Shown: positions 17,266 through 27,715, counted from the first letter of the stretch. The stretch is DNA of 55,305 bases from Campylobacter majalis (GCF_905120465.1 NZ_CAJHOF010000012.1:1-55305); one strand, 5' to 3'. Notes: generated by a model not told the origin, from the letters alone. Made by a program: numbers and translations.

Positions 17266-17955
17266 TTATTCCTTTATTAGATAATCTCGTCTTTGCTCAT
17301 ACGCATCGCGTAAAAATGGATACAGCTCAATTGCGTCTTTTTTAAACTCAGAGTATGGAATTTCAAGTGAGTAATCATTTAGCATACTAAAAGCATTTAA
17401 CCCCATGCTTAACTCGCTTGGCTTAACATAGCTAAGCGGATTAGTAAAGTAGTCAGCAACGCCACCAATTGTATCTCTGAAATTTGATGGTCCAAGGATT
17501 GGCCAAACTATATGAAAACCACTTCCAAAGCCCCAATGTCCGAGTGTTTGCCCAAAATCTTCATCGTGTTTTTCAAGTCCATAGTGCTTACTTGCCACGT
17601 CGCTAACACCAGCAAAACCGACTATCGTGTTTGCTACAAACCTAAGCGTCTCCTCTCCTGCATTTTTAAATTTAAACTGAAGCAGATTATTAACTAATCT
17701 AATTGGATACATGAGATTGTCAAAAACATTATAAAAAGCTGTCCTGTATGGTGTTGGCACTACGTGTTTATAGCCTTTTATAACTGGTTCAAATGCGTAT
17801 TCATACACTACATCATTGACGTTTGTCATGATTTTGTTATATCCACTTATCGGATCATATATCTCGTTTTTATCGCTAAATTCGCTATCAAAATCATCTA
17901 TTTGATCTGCAAAACCAAGTGTCATAGCAAACAAAAACGCTAATAAAAATCTCAT
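17266..17955 (-). CDS. mlaA: MlaA/VacJ-like outer-membrane lipid-removal protein
   Basis: A 229-residue VacJ-family protein with the signatures YDPISGYNKIMTNVNDVVY, NLMYPIRLVNNLLQFKFKN and GHWGFGSGFHIVWPILGPSN. The family removes mislocalised phospholipid from the outer leaflet of the outer membrane. Unlike E. coli MlaA, the N-terminus (FLLAFLFAMTLGFADQ) has a Sec signal but no lipobox cysteine, so it is probably not lipidated. It is the first gene of the three-gene operon; GGAG lies before the start. Confidence 0.9.
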   Translation of the reverse strand: MRFLLAFLFAMTLGFADQIDDFDSEFSDKNEIYDPISGYNKIMTNVNDVVYEYAFEPVIKGYKHVVPTPYRTAFYNVFDNLMYPIRLVNNLLQFKFKNAGEETLRFVANTIVGFAGVSDVASKHYGLEKHDEDFGQTLGHWGFGSGFHIVWPILGPSNFRDTIGGVADYFTNPLSYVKPSELSMGLNAFSMLNDYSLEIPYSEFKKDAIELYPFLRDAYEQRRDYLIKE

Positions 17956-18176
17956 TTTTACTCCTTTGTTGTAAATTTATAATTATACCTTTTGTAAAAT
18001 AAATTTAAAATATAATCATATAGTATATCCAATGCTTTAATTAAATATTTCATATACTTTAAATAGGCTAAAACGGCTTGATAAAATTAAATTTAATGAA
18101 ATGTAATAATTAAGCGAGTTTATATATATAATTAATTATACTTGTGAAATTAATTTTATTTATTTAAGGAATGTTT

Positions 18177-18941
18177 TTGAGAGCAGATGTAAGTTTGGAG
18201 TTGCTTTTGGGCGAGGGTGTGCAGGTTGTAGGGCGTCATATTGATTTATTAAAAGCTGTTGATAAAACAAAATCAATCACCAAAGCAGCAAATGAGGTTG
18301 GGATATCATATAAAAATGCATGGGATACGCTTGACATAATCAATAACAAAAGCGAAAAACCGCTGATATCACGCACAAGTGGCAATAAAAAAAATAGCGG
18401 TTCAGAGCTAACCGAATATGGCAAAAAGATGATACAAACATTTGAAAATCTACAAAATTTACAGCGTGAGTATCTAGCAAATGTGGCTAAAAATTTTGAT
18501 ATAAACAGCTTGGATATCAAAAATTTAAATAGATTAAGTTTAAATCTAAGTGCTAGAAATCAGTTAAATTGTGAAATTTGTGAGATAAATGAGGGTGTGT
18601 TAAAATCGCAAATCATAGCTAGATTAAATGGAGGTGAAAAAATAGTAGCAACTATAACAAAACAGAGTCAAATAAGCCTTGGTTTGGCGGTTGGGATGAG
18701 TGTTGTTTTTATCTTTAAAGCACCTAGTGTTAGCTTAAAAGAGCCTAGCAAAGATGGGCTGGTAGGCGAAGTAAGTGAGGTAAAAATAGGTAAAGACGAT
18801 GCCGAAATAACACTAAACTTAAGCGGAGATCAGAGCATAACCGCAGTGACAAGCAAAGACGAGGCGTTTGATTTAAGAGTAAGTGTAGGGGAGAGATACG
18901 AGATACTCATAGATAAAACAGATATTATCATAGGAGTATAA
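18177..18941 (+). CDS. modE: ModE-type molybdate-responsive regulator
   Basis: The N-terminal winged-helix domain has the ModE pattern: RHIDLLKAVDKTKSITKAAN, SYKNAWDTLDIINN and LTEYGKKMI. It is followed by two tandem molybdate-binding TOBE/Mop modules (LSARNQLNCEICEI and later VGMSVVFIFKAPSV). ModE represses molybdate uptake when molybdate is bound. I place the start at TTG 18177, six bases after AAGGA; the ATG at 18171 would touch the Shine-Dalgarno sequence and only adds two residues. It heads the operon and probably regulates it through the AT-rich palindromic region at 18120-18145. Confidence 0.85.
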   Translation: MRADVSLELLLGEGVQVVGRHIDLLKAVDKTKSITKAANEVGISYKNAWDTLDIINNKSEKPLISRTSGNKKNSGSELTEYGKKMIQTFENLQNLQREYLANVAKNFDINSLDIKNLNRLSLNLSARNQLNCEICEINEGVLKSQIIARLNGGEKIVATITKQSQISLGLAVGMSVVFIFKAPSVSLKEPSKDGLVGEVSEVKIGKDDAEITLNLSGDQSITAVTSKDEAFDLRVSVGERYEILIDKTDIIIGV

Positions 18942-18942
18942 A

Positions 18943-19686
18943 ATGAAAAAAATTTTAACAATGTTGGCATTATGTGTAGTTATGGCAATTGGTGGGGAGG
19001 TTGTTGTGTTTGCAGCGGCAAATACGACTTATGCTTTTAATGAATTAATTCAAAAATATTCTCAAATCGCACCACAAACTAAGATAAAATTAAGCTTGGG
19101 TGCTAGTGGCGGACTTGTAACTCAGATACAAAATGGAGCACCAGCTGATGTGTTTATGGCGGCAAATATGGATTTTGCACATAAATTATATGAGAGTGGT
19201 TTTGCACTAAAGGCACCAGTTGTTTATGCACAAGGAGCGTTGGCGATATTTAGCATAAGAGATATTAAGCTAAATGCCAACTTAAAAGACTTAGAAGCTA
19301 CAAAATCACTATCGATTGCCAATCCAGATATCGCACCATATGGCAAAGCTAGTATTGAAGCGTTAAAAAATGCAAATGAGTATGATAAGCTTAAGGATAA
19401 AATCATAATCACGCAAAAAATTTCAGAAACACTCTCACAAGCATTAAGTGCTGCTGATGTCGGCTTTATCGCAGCTAGTGCGATGTATGATGAAAAGATG
19501 AGCAAATACAAAGAGGGTGAAAATTTTGTGTTGGTTGATCAAAGTTTATACACACCAATTGATCAAGGCATCGTGCTAACAAAAAAAGGCGAAAGCAACC
19601 AGGAAGCAAAGGTCTTTTATGAGTTTATATTAAGCGATGACGCCAAAGAGATATTTAAAAAATATGGTTATAACACACCAAAATGA
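18943..19686 (+). CDS. modA: Molybdate ABC transporter substrate-binding protein
   Basis: A 247-residue periplasmic binding protein. The signal peptide is ILTMLALCVVMAIGGE. It has the ModA features VFAAANTTYAFNELIQKY, LSLGASGGLVTQIQNGAPAD and VFMAANMDFAHKLYESGFAL. It binds molybdate or tungstate for ABC uptake. It starts one base after the modE stop and overlaps the start of the TOBE gene by four bases, so translation is tightly coupled. No permease gene is present in the operon. Confidence 0.92.
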   Translation: MKKILTMLALCVVMAIGGEVVVFAAANTTYAFNELIQKYSQIAPQTKIKLSLGASGGLVTQIQNGAPADVFMAANMDFAHKLYESGFALKAPVVYAQGALAIFSIRDIKLNANLKDLEATKSLSIANPDIAPYGKASIEALKNANEYDKLKDKIIITQKISETLSQALSAADVGFIAASAMYDEKMSKYKEGENFVLVDQSLYTPIDQGIVLTKKGESNQEAKVFYEFILSDDAKEIFKKYGYNTPK

Positions 19687-20069
19687 TTAGAGCAAAAGTA
19701 AAAAGTATAGATGTTAAAGACGGCGTTAGCTTAGTCGTCTTTAACGCCAATAACACGCATCTTGTGATGCTAAGCTTAGAAAACATAGCACTTAAAATAG
19801 ATCAAGACGTGATGTTAAATGCCAAAAGCTCAGATGTGTTTGTTGCTAAAAGTAGTATAAAAAATAGTTCAATCAATAATGAATTAAAATGCAAAATCAC
19901 AAACATAAGATTTGGAGAAATTTTATCTGTTTTAAGTCTAGATTTTGATGGTGAAATTTTACAAAGCATGATAACAACAAGATCAGCTTTAACACTTAAT
20001 CTAAAGCAAGATGATGAAATTTTTGTATATATTAAATCTACATCACTTTATATAAGCGAAATTTTATGA
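19683..20069 (+). CDS. TOBE/Mop-domain molybdate-binding protein
   Basis: A 128-residue protein made of two TOBE-like modules: IRAKVKSIDVKDGVSLVVF, then INNELKCKITNIRFGEILSV with ITTRSALTLNLKQDDEIFVY. Such Mop-type proteins bind or store molybdate or sense it. It overlaps modA upstream and modC downstream by four bases each (ATGA). The spot it occupies is where the modB permease is expected in many operons, but it has no membrane segment and cannot replace it. Confidence 0.8.
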   Translation: MIRAKVKSIDVKDGVSLVVFNANNTHLVMLSLENIALKIDQDVMLNAKSSDVFVAKSSIKNSSINNELKCKITNIRFGEILSVLSLDFDGEILQSMITTRSALTLNLKQDDEIFVYIKSTSLYISEIL

Positions 20070-20932
20070 TTAAGATAGACATCAAAAAGCGTTTAAATGG
20101 TGCTAATGGCGAGTTTGTGTTAAATGCAAATTTACAGATAAATAGGGGCGAGTTTGTATGTTTGTATGGCAAAAGTGGAAGTGGCAAAACCACGATACTA
20201 AGACTTTTAGCTGGATTTGAGACGCCAGATAGTGGTGAGATAGTTGTAAATGGAGTGAAGTTTTACTCAGGCTCAAAATCACTACCACCGCAAAAGCGAA
20301 ATATCGGATATCTTTTTCAAGATTATGCGTTATTTGATAATATGAGTGTTTATAAAAATTTGCTTTATGCCAAAAACGACACAAAAAAAGCCGATGAGTT
20401 GCTATATAAGATGGATTTGGCTTTGCTTAAAAATGCAAAGATACAAAAGCTTTCAGGCGGACAAAAGCAACGCGTAGCATTGGCTAGGGCGTTAATGCGT
20501 GATCCTGAAATTTTGCTACTTGATGAGCCGCTATCTGCTCTTGATATTAAAACACGTGAAAATTTACAAGAGTATCTAGCAAAAATTCATGCCCAGCACA
20601 ACATAAGCATCATATTAGTAAGCCATGATGTCGCTGAGATATATCGCTTGTGTGAGCGTGTTTATGTTGTTGATGATGGCAAAATACAAAGTGCTTTAAG
20701 CCCAAAAGAGCTGTTTTTAAAACAACTTGGTTCGCAAAAATTAGCATTTAATGCTAAAATTTTAGAGCTTAACGAAAGTGATAGCGTGAGTGTGGCGATA
20801 GTGCTAGTTGCTAATCAATTATGTAAGGTAGTGCTAAGTCAAACGGAAGCAGACGGACTTAGAGTGGGTGATGATGTAATGCTTAGTGCAAAGGCGTTTG
20901 CTATGAGTCTTAAAAAATTAAGTAAGTTTTAA
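20066..20932 (+). CDS. modC: Molybdate ABC transporter ATP-binding protein
   Basis: A 288-residue ABC ATPase. Walker A is GKSGSGKTTILRLLAGFE, the Q loop is IGYLFQDYALF, the signature is LSGGQKQRVALARALM, Walker B is ILLLDEPLSALD, and the H loop is ILVSHDVAEIYRL. The C-terminal 60 residues form a partial TOBE module (VGDDVMLSAKAFAMSLKKL). It should power molybdate uptake but has no partner permease beside it. Confidence 0.92.
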   Translation: MIKIDIKKRLNGANGEFVLNANLQINRGEFVCLYGKSGSGKTTILRLLAGFETPDSGEIVVNGVKFYSGSKSLPPQKRNIGYLFQDYALFDNMSVYKNLLYAKNDTKKADELLYKMDLALLKNAKIQKLSGGQKQRVALARALMRDPEILLLDEPLSALDIKTRENLQEYLAKIHAQHNISIILVSHDVAEIYRLCERVYVVDDGKIQSALSPKELFLKQLGSQKLAFNAKILELNESDSVSVAIVLVANQLCKVVLSQTEADGLRVGDDVMLSAKAFAMSLKKLSKF

Positions 20933-21204
20933 TATAAGTTTGCATTTTGTATTATACTAAAATTTGCACTCTTTTGCTTTCACGCAAATATTTTGGAATT
21001 TTGTTTAGTTGCTAAATTTTGGTTGTTTTGTGAAATTTTATATATTTTAGCAACTCTTGCAACTTTTTACTATACTTTCTAAATGTAAAATTTAAAATCA
21101 AATATCTATATTACATAAGTTGAAAATTTTTAATTTATTTGCAAAAAATTAAAAATTTTGTTATACTTACGGGTTTATTATAAAAAATTTTTAAGGATGA
21201 ATTT
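20933..21204. promoter_or_regulatory. Intergenic region with two perfect hairpins ahead of the autotransporter
   Basis: GTTGCTAAA (21008-21016) and TTTAGCAAC (21046-21054) form a hairpin that could end the mod operon. A second palindrome has perfect 14-bp arms, 21123-21136 and 21146-21159, with a 9-base loop. Two bases after it lies TATACT (21162-21167), a likely -10 box of the autotransporter gene. The palindrome could be an operator or a transcription-limiting structure. No coding sequence is seen. Confidence 0.55.
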
Positions 21205-23034
21205 ATGATAAGATTTTCAAAGATAGCTTGCGTGATAATTGGCACACTATACAGCATGAACGTTTATGCACAAGATGTTGCAGGTGTTGCAACAGATAGA
21301 AATAGAATAGAAGCCCAGAAGCAATTCATTTCTATTAAAAATACACTTCAAGAAGCCAAGAATGACTATGAAAGTAAAATACAAAATTATAACAAATTAA
21401 AAACAGAAAACGAGAAGTATAAATCATACTTTTACGAATTGGCTGGTATTGGATTGCTTGATAATTTAAACTCTAATCCTAAAGAGATACTTCAAAATCT
21501 TAAAGAACAACTTGATAAGGTAAGTAAATTTCAAGAAATTAAGGAAGGCGAAAAAGAAAAGGTTAAAGAGTTAAATGAATTAATGACTGAAATAAACTCA
21601 TCGATATTTCAAAATAACGATTTATTGACTTTATTAAAAGTATATTCAAAGGATGACAAACAAATAGACAAAGATAGCGTAGAGGCAATAAATCACTCAT
21701 TAAAACAAATACAGCATGCAGCCAATGATAAAATACAAAAATTTCTAACTGATGCAAATATTGATAAAACAAGCGAGATTTTTCAAAAGTATAAAGATAC
21801 ATATGAAAAGTATACAAAAGCAGAAAAAGAGACTGAAAAAATACAAGAGACTATAAAAGATTTTCAAAGGCAATTAGATGAGCTTAACAAGAGATTAAAA
21901 GATCTTGGCGTATTTGCAAATGCAAAAAATAAGCAAGAGCAACAAGTCTATGAAGCTATGCATAATATCGGTGGCAAATCAGATATACCAGATCAAGACA
22001 TTGTAGAGGTTGCGGATTCTTTACAAGAGATAAGCAATACTTCGCACAAAAACACATCAACCAAAATTTCCAAACTAAACTCACAGCTTTCTACAAAAAC
22101 ACGTCTTGCAAAGCTTTCAAATCCATATAATAACAATCTAGCTATAGCTTACGCTATAAACAACTTAAAAGACGAAGCTTTTGCTGATAGTGGCGATACT
22201 TTAAACTCCGTGTTTAAAGAGTATACAAATAGATTTAATTATGATAACAACCTATGGGCAAATGTCCTTGGTGCAAAAGCTAATTTAAGTAGTGGTCAAA
22301 ATGCCAAAATGCATGGCTTTAGTATCGGTTACGATAAGGCGTTTGATGATACTATAGTGGGCACATTTGCAACGATATCAAAATCTAAACAAACAAGCAA
22401 CAGGCTAGAAAATAGGGCAAATAACTATGAATTTGGTGTTTATGCAAGGCAATTTTTAAACAGTCATGAAATAGATGTAAAGACATCATTTGGCGTATCT
22501 AAAAATAAACTTAATCGTAATGTAATATTAACAAATAGTGCATTAAGGACTAACGGCAGATTTACGTCTAAATTTGTATCGTTTGATTTGGATTATGGTT
22601 ATTTGTTTGAGTTGGGACAGAGTGCTTTTGCTAAACCAAATTTGGGATTATCGTATTTGTGGCTAAGAAATTCTCAACTAAAAGAGAGTGGAGATCTCCC
22701 TGTAGTAGTGAGATCCAACAACTACAAAGAGTTATCTTTAAATTTAGGCGTTGAGATTAGAAAATATGTAGCAGATGGTAGCTATTTTTATCTAAATCCT
22801 GGTTTTTCTCAAGAAATTTACAAATCACAAGATGATACTGTTATAAACTTTATAGGTTCAAACAATAAAATAATCTTTGACAAAGACAACGATAAAAAGG
22901 GCTATTTTACACTTCAAACTGGTGCAGAATTTAGCATAACAACTTCGCTATCTACAAATATAAACTTTGGTTTTAAAGCAAGAGATGAAGAAAAATACTA
23001 CACTGGTACAATTGGCGTAAGATATAAATTTTAA
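21205..23034 (+). CDS. Autotransporter with helical passenger and C-terminal barrel
   Basis: The 609-residue protein starts with a Sec signal (IACVIIGTLYSMNVYA, cleavage after VYA). Residues 30-300 are a charged, heptad-like helical passenger, for example LKEQLDKVSKFQEIKEGEKE and FQRQLDELNKRLKDL, with no beta-helix repeats or protease motif. Residues from about 345 form an autotransporter translocator of about 265 residues (LWANVLGAKANLSSGQN, MHGFSIGYDKAF) ending IGVRYKF. It probably displays a coiled-coil stalk on the surface, perhaps for adhesion. No passenger cleavage site is obvious. It is monocistronic, with its own promoter and terminator. Confidence 0.85.
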   Translation: MIRFSKIACVIIGTLYSMNVYAQDVAGVATDRNRIEAQKQFISIKNTLQEAKNDYESKIQNYNKLKTENEKYKSYFYELAGIGLLDNLNSNPKEILQNLKEQLDKVSKFQEIKEGEKEKVKELNELMTEINSSIFQNNDLLTLLKVYSKDDKQIDKDSVEAINHSLKQIQHAANDKIQKFLTDANIDKTSEIFQKYKDTYEKYTKAEKETEKIQETIKDFQRQLDELNKRLKDLGVFANAKNKQEQQVYEAMHNIGGKSDIPDQDIVEVADSLQEISNTSHKNTSTKISKLNSQLSTKTRLAKLSNPYNNNLAIAYAINNLKDEAFADSGDTLNSVFKEYTNRFNYDNNLWANVLGAKANLSSGQNAKMHGFSIGYDKAFDDTIVGTFATISKSKQTSNRLENRANNYEFGVYARQFLNSHEIDVKTSFGVSKNKLNRNVILTNSALRTNGRFTSKFVSFDLDYGYLFELGQSAFAKPNLGLSYLWLRNSQLKESGDLPVVVRSNNYKELSLNLGVEIRKYVADGSYFYLNPGFSQEIYKSQDDTVINFIGSNNKIIFDKDNDKKGYFTLQTGAEFSITTSLSTNINFGFKARDEEKYYTGTIGVRYKF

Positions 23035-23039
23035 CCAAA

Positions 23040-23064
23040 TCTTAGGTGGCAAAACCACCTAAGA
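23040..23064 (+). terminator. Terminator after the autotransporter gene
   Basis: TCTTAGGTGG and CCACCTAAGA pair perfectly over 10 bp around a CAAAA loop, directly after the stop codon, with a T-rich stretch shortly after. Confidence 0.85.
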
Positions 23065-23801
23065 TAGATGATTTTGTAAAATTTAGTGCAAAACTTAACG
23101 TAAATTTATAAAAATATCAGTTTTAAGTATAACTAAAGCTATAAATCCATACTAAAAACCTGCAAGGGCTGTTTATGGTAATAAATTGTTGGCTAAGCTT
23201 ATAATTTATTGTTTGTATAATTGCCTTATGTTTTTAAAACTGTCTTTCTTAAATAAAAGAGTAACAGTAACAAATCAAGTGTTTTTGTATTAGTAAAAAT
23301 GCTTTAAAATTCTTTAAATTTAGCCTTTTAAATCATTAACAATAAATATGCAATGAAGTTTATATATTTGTTTAAATGAGTCAGAAAGAGCTAAAAGACT
23401 TACAAATATTTTTAAAAATCTATCTAGCTCTTTTTATTGTCTAGTTTATTTTGCTTATCTTTTTAAATTTAAAAGATTTTGGATTATAAGTGTTTTGTTT
23501 ATGCTAAATAGTATGCTTTGTTTTTGTCTTAAATAGTTTTTATTTTGTTGTTTTTTGGCTTGAAAACCGCTTTTTGATTTTGCTACACTATTGTGTTTGT
23601 TGCTATTTTACGTTATGTTGTTTTGTCATGTTTTATTATTAAGCTAAAATTGCTTTTAATCTTTGTTGTAACAATCAAAATTTTAATTATGTTTTTGGTC
23701 AAGTTTAATAAATATTTTTTTAAAAATATTTGAGTTTTAATCTGAAATTTTACTACATAAATATGCTCTAGTTTGCTACTTTATCGATGAGTTGGTGGCA
23801 A
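23065..23801. other. 737-base gene-free stretch with one nested hairpin
   Basis: No convincing coding sequence or tRNA is visible in this T-rich stretch. A nested hairpin at 23385-23436 has outer arms AAAGAGCTA and TAGCTCTTT followed by TTATT, with an inner ATTTTT/AAAAAT pair. It could be the terminator of an unannotated transcript from upstream. Confidence 0.5.
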
Positions 23802-24998
23802 CTACTCGTTTCTAAGTGTATTTAATACGTCTATTTGTGTTGCCTTTTTGGCTGGATAAAATGACGAAAACGCAACTATTAATATAGCTCCAATAACTAT
23901 CATGACAAAATCAGCAATAGAAAGCTCCATCGGTAGTTTTGAGCTTCCATATACGTCTGCTGGAAGATTTACAATGTTGAAATTTGATAGTAGCCATACG
24001 CCAAAAAGCCCTAAGATAATGCCAAAAATTATGCCACTCCCACCAATTACAATACCCTGCATAAAAAAGCTTTTTTTAATCTCGCTTTTTGTCGCACCCA
24101 GTGCTAAAAGCAAGGCTATTTCTTGGCGACGATTCATTACGGTCATTAAAAGTGAGCTTATGATATTTAGCGATGCAACTAAAATAATTAGCATTAATAC
24201 TATAAATAAAGCACGTTTTTCAAGCTGTAGTGCCGAGAAAAAGTTGCCGTTTTGTTGCCACCATCCTATCGCTCGTAGTCCCATTGGAAGTGCTTCTTGA
24301 AGTGAGCTTATATCATCAAATGGATTTTTTGAATACACATGCACGCCATCATAGTGATTTGGTTGATAATCTAAAATTTTAGCAAGTGCTTGAATGCTTG
24401 TGTAGCTATAAGCCTTGTCATAGGCGATAAGTCCTGAGCTAAAGCTTGTTTTTATGTCAAATCTTTTCATTTTTGGTATCAGTGCAAATCCGCTCGGATC
24501 AGCCTTAGTAAATATTAGTGTAACTTTTTCGTTTTCTGATAGAGCAAGTTCGTTTTTTAATCCTTGTCCTATTAAAATTTCGTAGTCTTTTAGCTCGGTA
24601 TCTTTTAAAGCATCGTTGATGACTGAGTTTATTTGTTTCTCATCTGATGATTTTATGCCAAATATTACACCACCTTCTAAATTATTTGTGCCTTTTACGA
24701 TAACTTGCGTTGAAATAAATGGACTAAATTTAAGATGTTGAAAATTATTTTTTAAATTCTCTACTAGTTCATCATTTATGTTTCCTTTAAATGGTGACAT
24801 TATTGTAATTGGATAATTCATAGTAAATAGTTTTCTTTCAAATTCTTTATCAAAACCATTCATTATCGCCATTGCAACTATAAGCACCATAAGTCCAACA
24901 CTAACACCCAAAAACGCAAGCACAGCACTAAGTGTAATAAATGGCTGTGTTTTATCAAAGCGTAGATATTTAAAAAGCAAATATTTTGCTAAATTCAT
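23802..24998 (-). CDS. LolC/LolE-type lipoprotein-releasing ABC permease
   Basis: A 398-residue FtsX-family permease with one N-terminal helix (FITLSAVLAFLGVSVGLMVL), a large periplasmic domain (about residues 45-250) and three C-terminal helices. The motif NRRQEIALLLALGATKSEIK precedes the second of these. LolCE releases outer-membrane lipoproteins from the inner membrane to LolA. Here it is next to secA and close to lolA, the order I recall from C. jejuni Cj0941-Cj0943. Only one permease gene is present, as in epsilonproteobacteria that use a homodimer. No lolD is beside it. Confidence 0.85.
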   Translation of the reverse strand: MNLAKYLLFKYLRFDKTQPFITLSAVLAFLGVSVGLMVLIVAMAIMNGFDKEFERKLFTMNYPITIMSPFKGNINDELVENLKNNFQHLKFSPFISTQVIVKGTNNLEGGVIFGIKSSDEKQINSVINDALKDTELKDYEILIGQGLKNELALSENEKVTLIFTKADPSGFALIPKMKRFDIKTSFSSGLIAYDKAYSYTSIQALAKILDYQPNHYDGVHVYSKNPFDDISSLQEALPMGLRAIGWWQQNGNFFSALQLEKRALFIVLMLIILVASLNIISSLLMTVMNRRQEIALLLALGATKSEIKKSFFMQGIVIGGSGIIFGIILGLFGVWLLSNFNIVNLPADVYGSSKLPMELSIADFVMIVIGAILIVAFSSFYPAKKATQIDVLNTLRNE

Positions 24999-25013
24999 TC
25001 CCCGTCCTTTGCG

Positions 25014-27614
25014 TTATGCAAACACGCCCCTTTTAGGACCTGATTTACCATGGCACTCTTTATATTTTTTACCACTTCCGCAAGGGCAGGGTGCGTTTCT
25101 AGGTATCTTTTTGTCTCCGGTTATGCTTTTAAATTCATCATTGTGATTTGTCTTAATCTCATCTTGTTGTTTTTGCATATTTTCACGCATATTTGCGACT
25201 TGCTCGTCTTGCTCTTCAGGGCCTCTTAGACGTATGAGTTGCAACATCTTAATGCTTTCTGTTTTTAGGCGATTTACAAGCTCCATAAATAGATTGTAGC
25301 TCTCTTTTTTATACTCAGTTAGTGGATCTTTTTGGTTGTATCCGCGTAATCCAATACCCGTTTTTAAGATATCCATTTGATACAAATGCTCTCTCCACGC
25401 ATTGTCTAATACCTGTAAATATAGCATTTTTTCTATATCTTTTTTCTGGTTTGCATCAATGACACTCATTTTGTTTTCGTAGCTTATGCTTAAAATTTCA
25501 TTTACTTTTGTCTCTAGTTCAGGATACTCTAAGTCCTTTAGCTCATTTTGATCTATTTCTTCGCCACTTTCGCTTAAGATTGCATTAGCAAGTCTTGATA
25601 GATCAAACTCATTTTTGTATCCGCCATTTACTATATCTACACTCTCAAGTAGCGATGTCACATATTCGGCTCTATTTTGAGCTATTTTTTCGCTTATATC
25701 ATACTCTGGATCTAGTAGTTCGTTTCTATATTTATATATAGTTTTTCGTTGCTCATTTGCTACATCATCGTATTCTAGTAAGTGTTTTCGTGCTTCAAAA
25801 TGTAGGCTTTCTACCTTTTTTTGGGCATTTTCTACGGCTCTTGTTACCATTTTGCTCTCTATACTTTCGCCTTCATCAATACCTAATTTATCCATTATCA
25901 TTTTGATACGATCTGAGCCAAAAATTCTAAGCAGATTGTCTTCTAAACTTAGATAAAATCTACTCTCTCCAGGATCTCCTTGCCTACCTGCACGTCCGCG
26001 TAGTTGATTATCTATACGTCTGCTTTCGTGACGCTCTGTGCCTATTATATATAGTCCGCCCAATGCTCTTACTTCATCATCTATGCGTATATCCACGCCA
26101 CGTCCAGCCATATTTGTCGCTATTGTAACAGCACCTTTTACACCAGCATTTGCTATTATCTCTGCTTCTTTTTCGTGATTTTTTGCATTTAAAACAGAGT
26201 GTGCGATTTTTTCTTTAACAAGCATTGAGTGCAAAAGCTCACTTCGCTCGATACTTGCCGTGCCAACTAGCACTGGTTGACCTTTTTTGTTTGCCTTTTT
26301 TATCTCTTCAATTACTGCTTTAAATTTTTCATTTTGTGTTTTGTATATTAAGTCGTTTTGATCTTTTCTAATCACTGGGACGTTTGTTGGTATGCTTATA
26401 ACATCTAGTTTATAAATTTGTGAAAATTCTGTAGCTTCTGTTTGAGCTGTGCCTGTCATACCGGCTAGTTTGTGATACATTCTAAAATAATTTTGATACG
26501 TTGTATCGGCTAGTGTTTGACTCTCTTCTTGGATTTTAACACCTTCTTTTGCCTCAAGTGCCTGATGAAGCCCCTCGCTAAATCTTCTTCCTTCGCTTAA
26601 GCGCCCAGTAAATTCATCAACTATAACAACTTCGTTATTTCTTACAACATAATGCACATCTTTTTCAAATAGATTGTGTGCTTTTAGTGCCTGATCTAGA
26701 TGATGGCTTAAAATGGCATTTTCTAAATCGTATAGATTGCTAACACCAAAAAGCTCTTCAGCCTTACTTATGCCTTGTTCTGTTATTAAAATAGATCTAT
26801 TTTTCTCATCTGCTACAAAATCTCCAGTTGGTTTTGAATTTGGCACATTTGCATCAGCTGCTTCTCCACGAATTAGCTTTTTTGCTACTTCGTTTGCTTT
26901 TATATAGCCATCAAGTGTGCGGTTTGTAGGGCCTGAGATGATAAGCGGAGTTCTTGCCTCGTCTATTAAAATACTATCAACCTCGTCTACTATTACAAAA
27001 TTGTGTTCTCTTTGAACTTTTTGTGATAGTTCAAATTTCATATTGTCTCTTAAATAATCAAATCCAAATTCTGAGTTTGTTCCATATGTAATGTCGGCAT
27101 TGTAAGCTATTTTTCGTGCTTGATCGTCGTGCAATCCACCAAGCACAACATCTACGCTAAGACCCAAGAAATTATATAATTGTCCCATTTGTGTAGCATC
27201 ACGCTTTGCTAGATAGTCATTTACAGTTACTACATGCACGCCCTTGCCACTCATGGCATTTAGCACAACTGCAAGTGTAGCTACAAGGGTTTTTCCTTCG
27301 CCTGTTTTCATTTCAGCGATTCTGCCCTCATGAAGCACCATACCACCTATTATTTGCACATCAAAATGACGCATACTTAGCACTCTTTTACTAGCTTCTC
27401 TGGTTATCGCAAAGACATCATTTAACACTTCGTCTTCACTTGTGCCGTTTTTAACTTGTTCTTTAAATTCGTTAAATGATTGTTTTAACTCATCATCGCT
27501 CATCGCTTGATATTTGCTTTCAAGTGCGTTTATAGCTTTTAGTCTTTTTAGATATTTTTTTACTTCTCTGTCGTTTTTTGTGCCAAATATCGTTTTAAAA
27601 ATAGTGCCTATCAT
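25014..27614 (-). CDS. secA: Preprotein translocase ATPase SecA
   Basis: The 866-residue motor drives proteins through SecYEG. It has Walker A ([15 protein letters not shown]), the DEAD-like [20 protein letters not shown] and the preprotein crosslinking domain. The second nucleotide-binding region has [14 protein letters not shown] and [20 protein letters not shown]. The C-terminal zinc finger [14 protein letters not shown] binds SecB or lipids. Length is normal. The lolC-like gene follows 15 bases after its stop, so they are probably cotranscribed. Confidence 0.98.
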   Translation of the reverse strand: MIGTIFKTIFGTKNDREVKKYLKRLKAINALESKYQAMSDDELKQSFNEFKEQVKNGTSEDEVLNDVFAITREASKRVLSMRHFDVQIIGGMVLHEGRIAEMKTGEGKTLVATLAVVLNAMSGKGVHVVTVNDYLAKRDATQMGQLYNFLGLSVDVVLGGLHDDQARKIAYNADITYGTNSEFGFDYLRDNMKFELSQKVQREHNFVIVDEVDSILIDEARTPLIISGPTNRTLDGYIKANEVAKKLIRGEAADANVPNSKPTGDFVADEKNRSILITEQGISKAEELFGVSNLYDLENAILSHHLDQALKAHNLFEKDVHYVVRNNEVVIVDEFTGRLSEGRRFSEGLHQALEAKEGVKIQEESQTLADTTYQNYFRMYHKLAGMTGTAQTEATEFSQIYKLDVISIPTNVPVIRKDQNDLIYKTQNEKFKAVIEEIKKANKKGQPVLVGTASIERSELLHSMLVKEKIAHSVLNAKNHEKEAEIIANAGVKGAVTIATNMAGRGVDIRIDDEVRALGGLYIIGTERHESRRIDNQLRGRAGRQGDPGESRFYLSLEDNLLRIFGSDRIKMIMDKLGIDEGESIESKMVTRAVENAQKKVESLHFEARKHLLEYDDVANEQRKTIYKYRNELLDPEYDISEKIAQNRAEYVTSLLESVDIVNGGYKNEFDLSRLANAILSESGEEIDQNELKDLEYPELETKVNEILSISYENKMSVIDANQKKDIEKMLYLQVLDNAWREHLYQMDILKTGIGLRGYNQKDPLTEYKKESYNLFMELVNRLKTESIKMLQLIRLRGPEEQDEQVANMRENMQKQQDEIKTNHNDEFKSITGDKKIPRNAPCPCGSGKKYKECHGKSGPKRGVFA

Positions 27615-27715
27615 CTACTAACCTTAGTTTTAAATTTAAAGGGCAGATTGTAGCACATTTTAACTATTTATTTAATTAAAGTAGGTTAAAATAGGCAAAA
27701 TTTTAAGGAGTAATT

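Noticed and set aside
18120-18145. ModE operator from the TATATATATA/AATTAATTA stretch
   Set aside because: AT alternation is common in this DNA and the full ModE consensus is not recognisable, so it is mentioned only within the modE entry.
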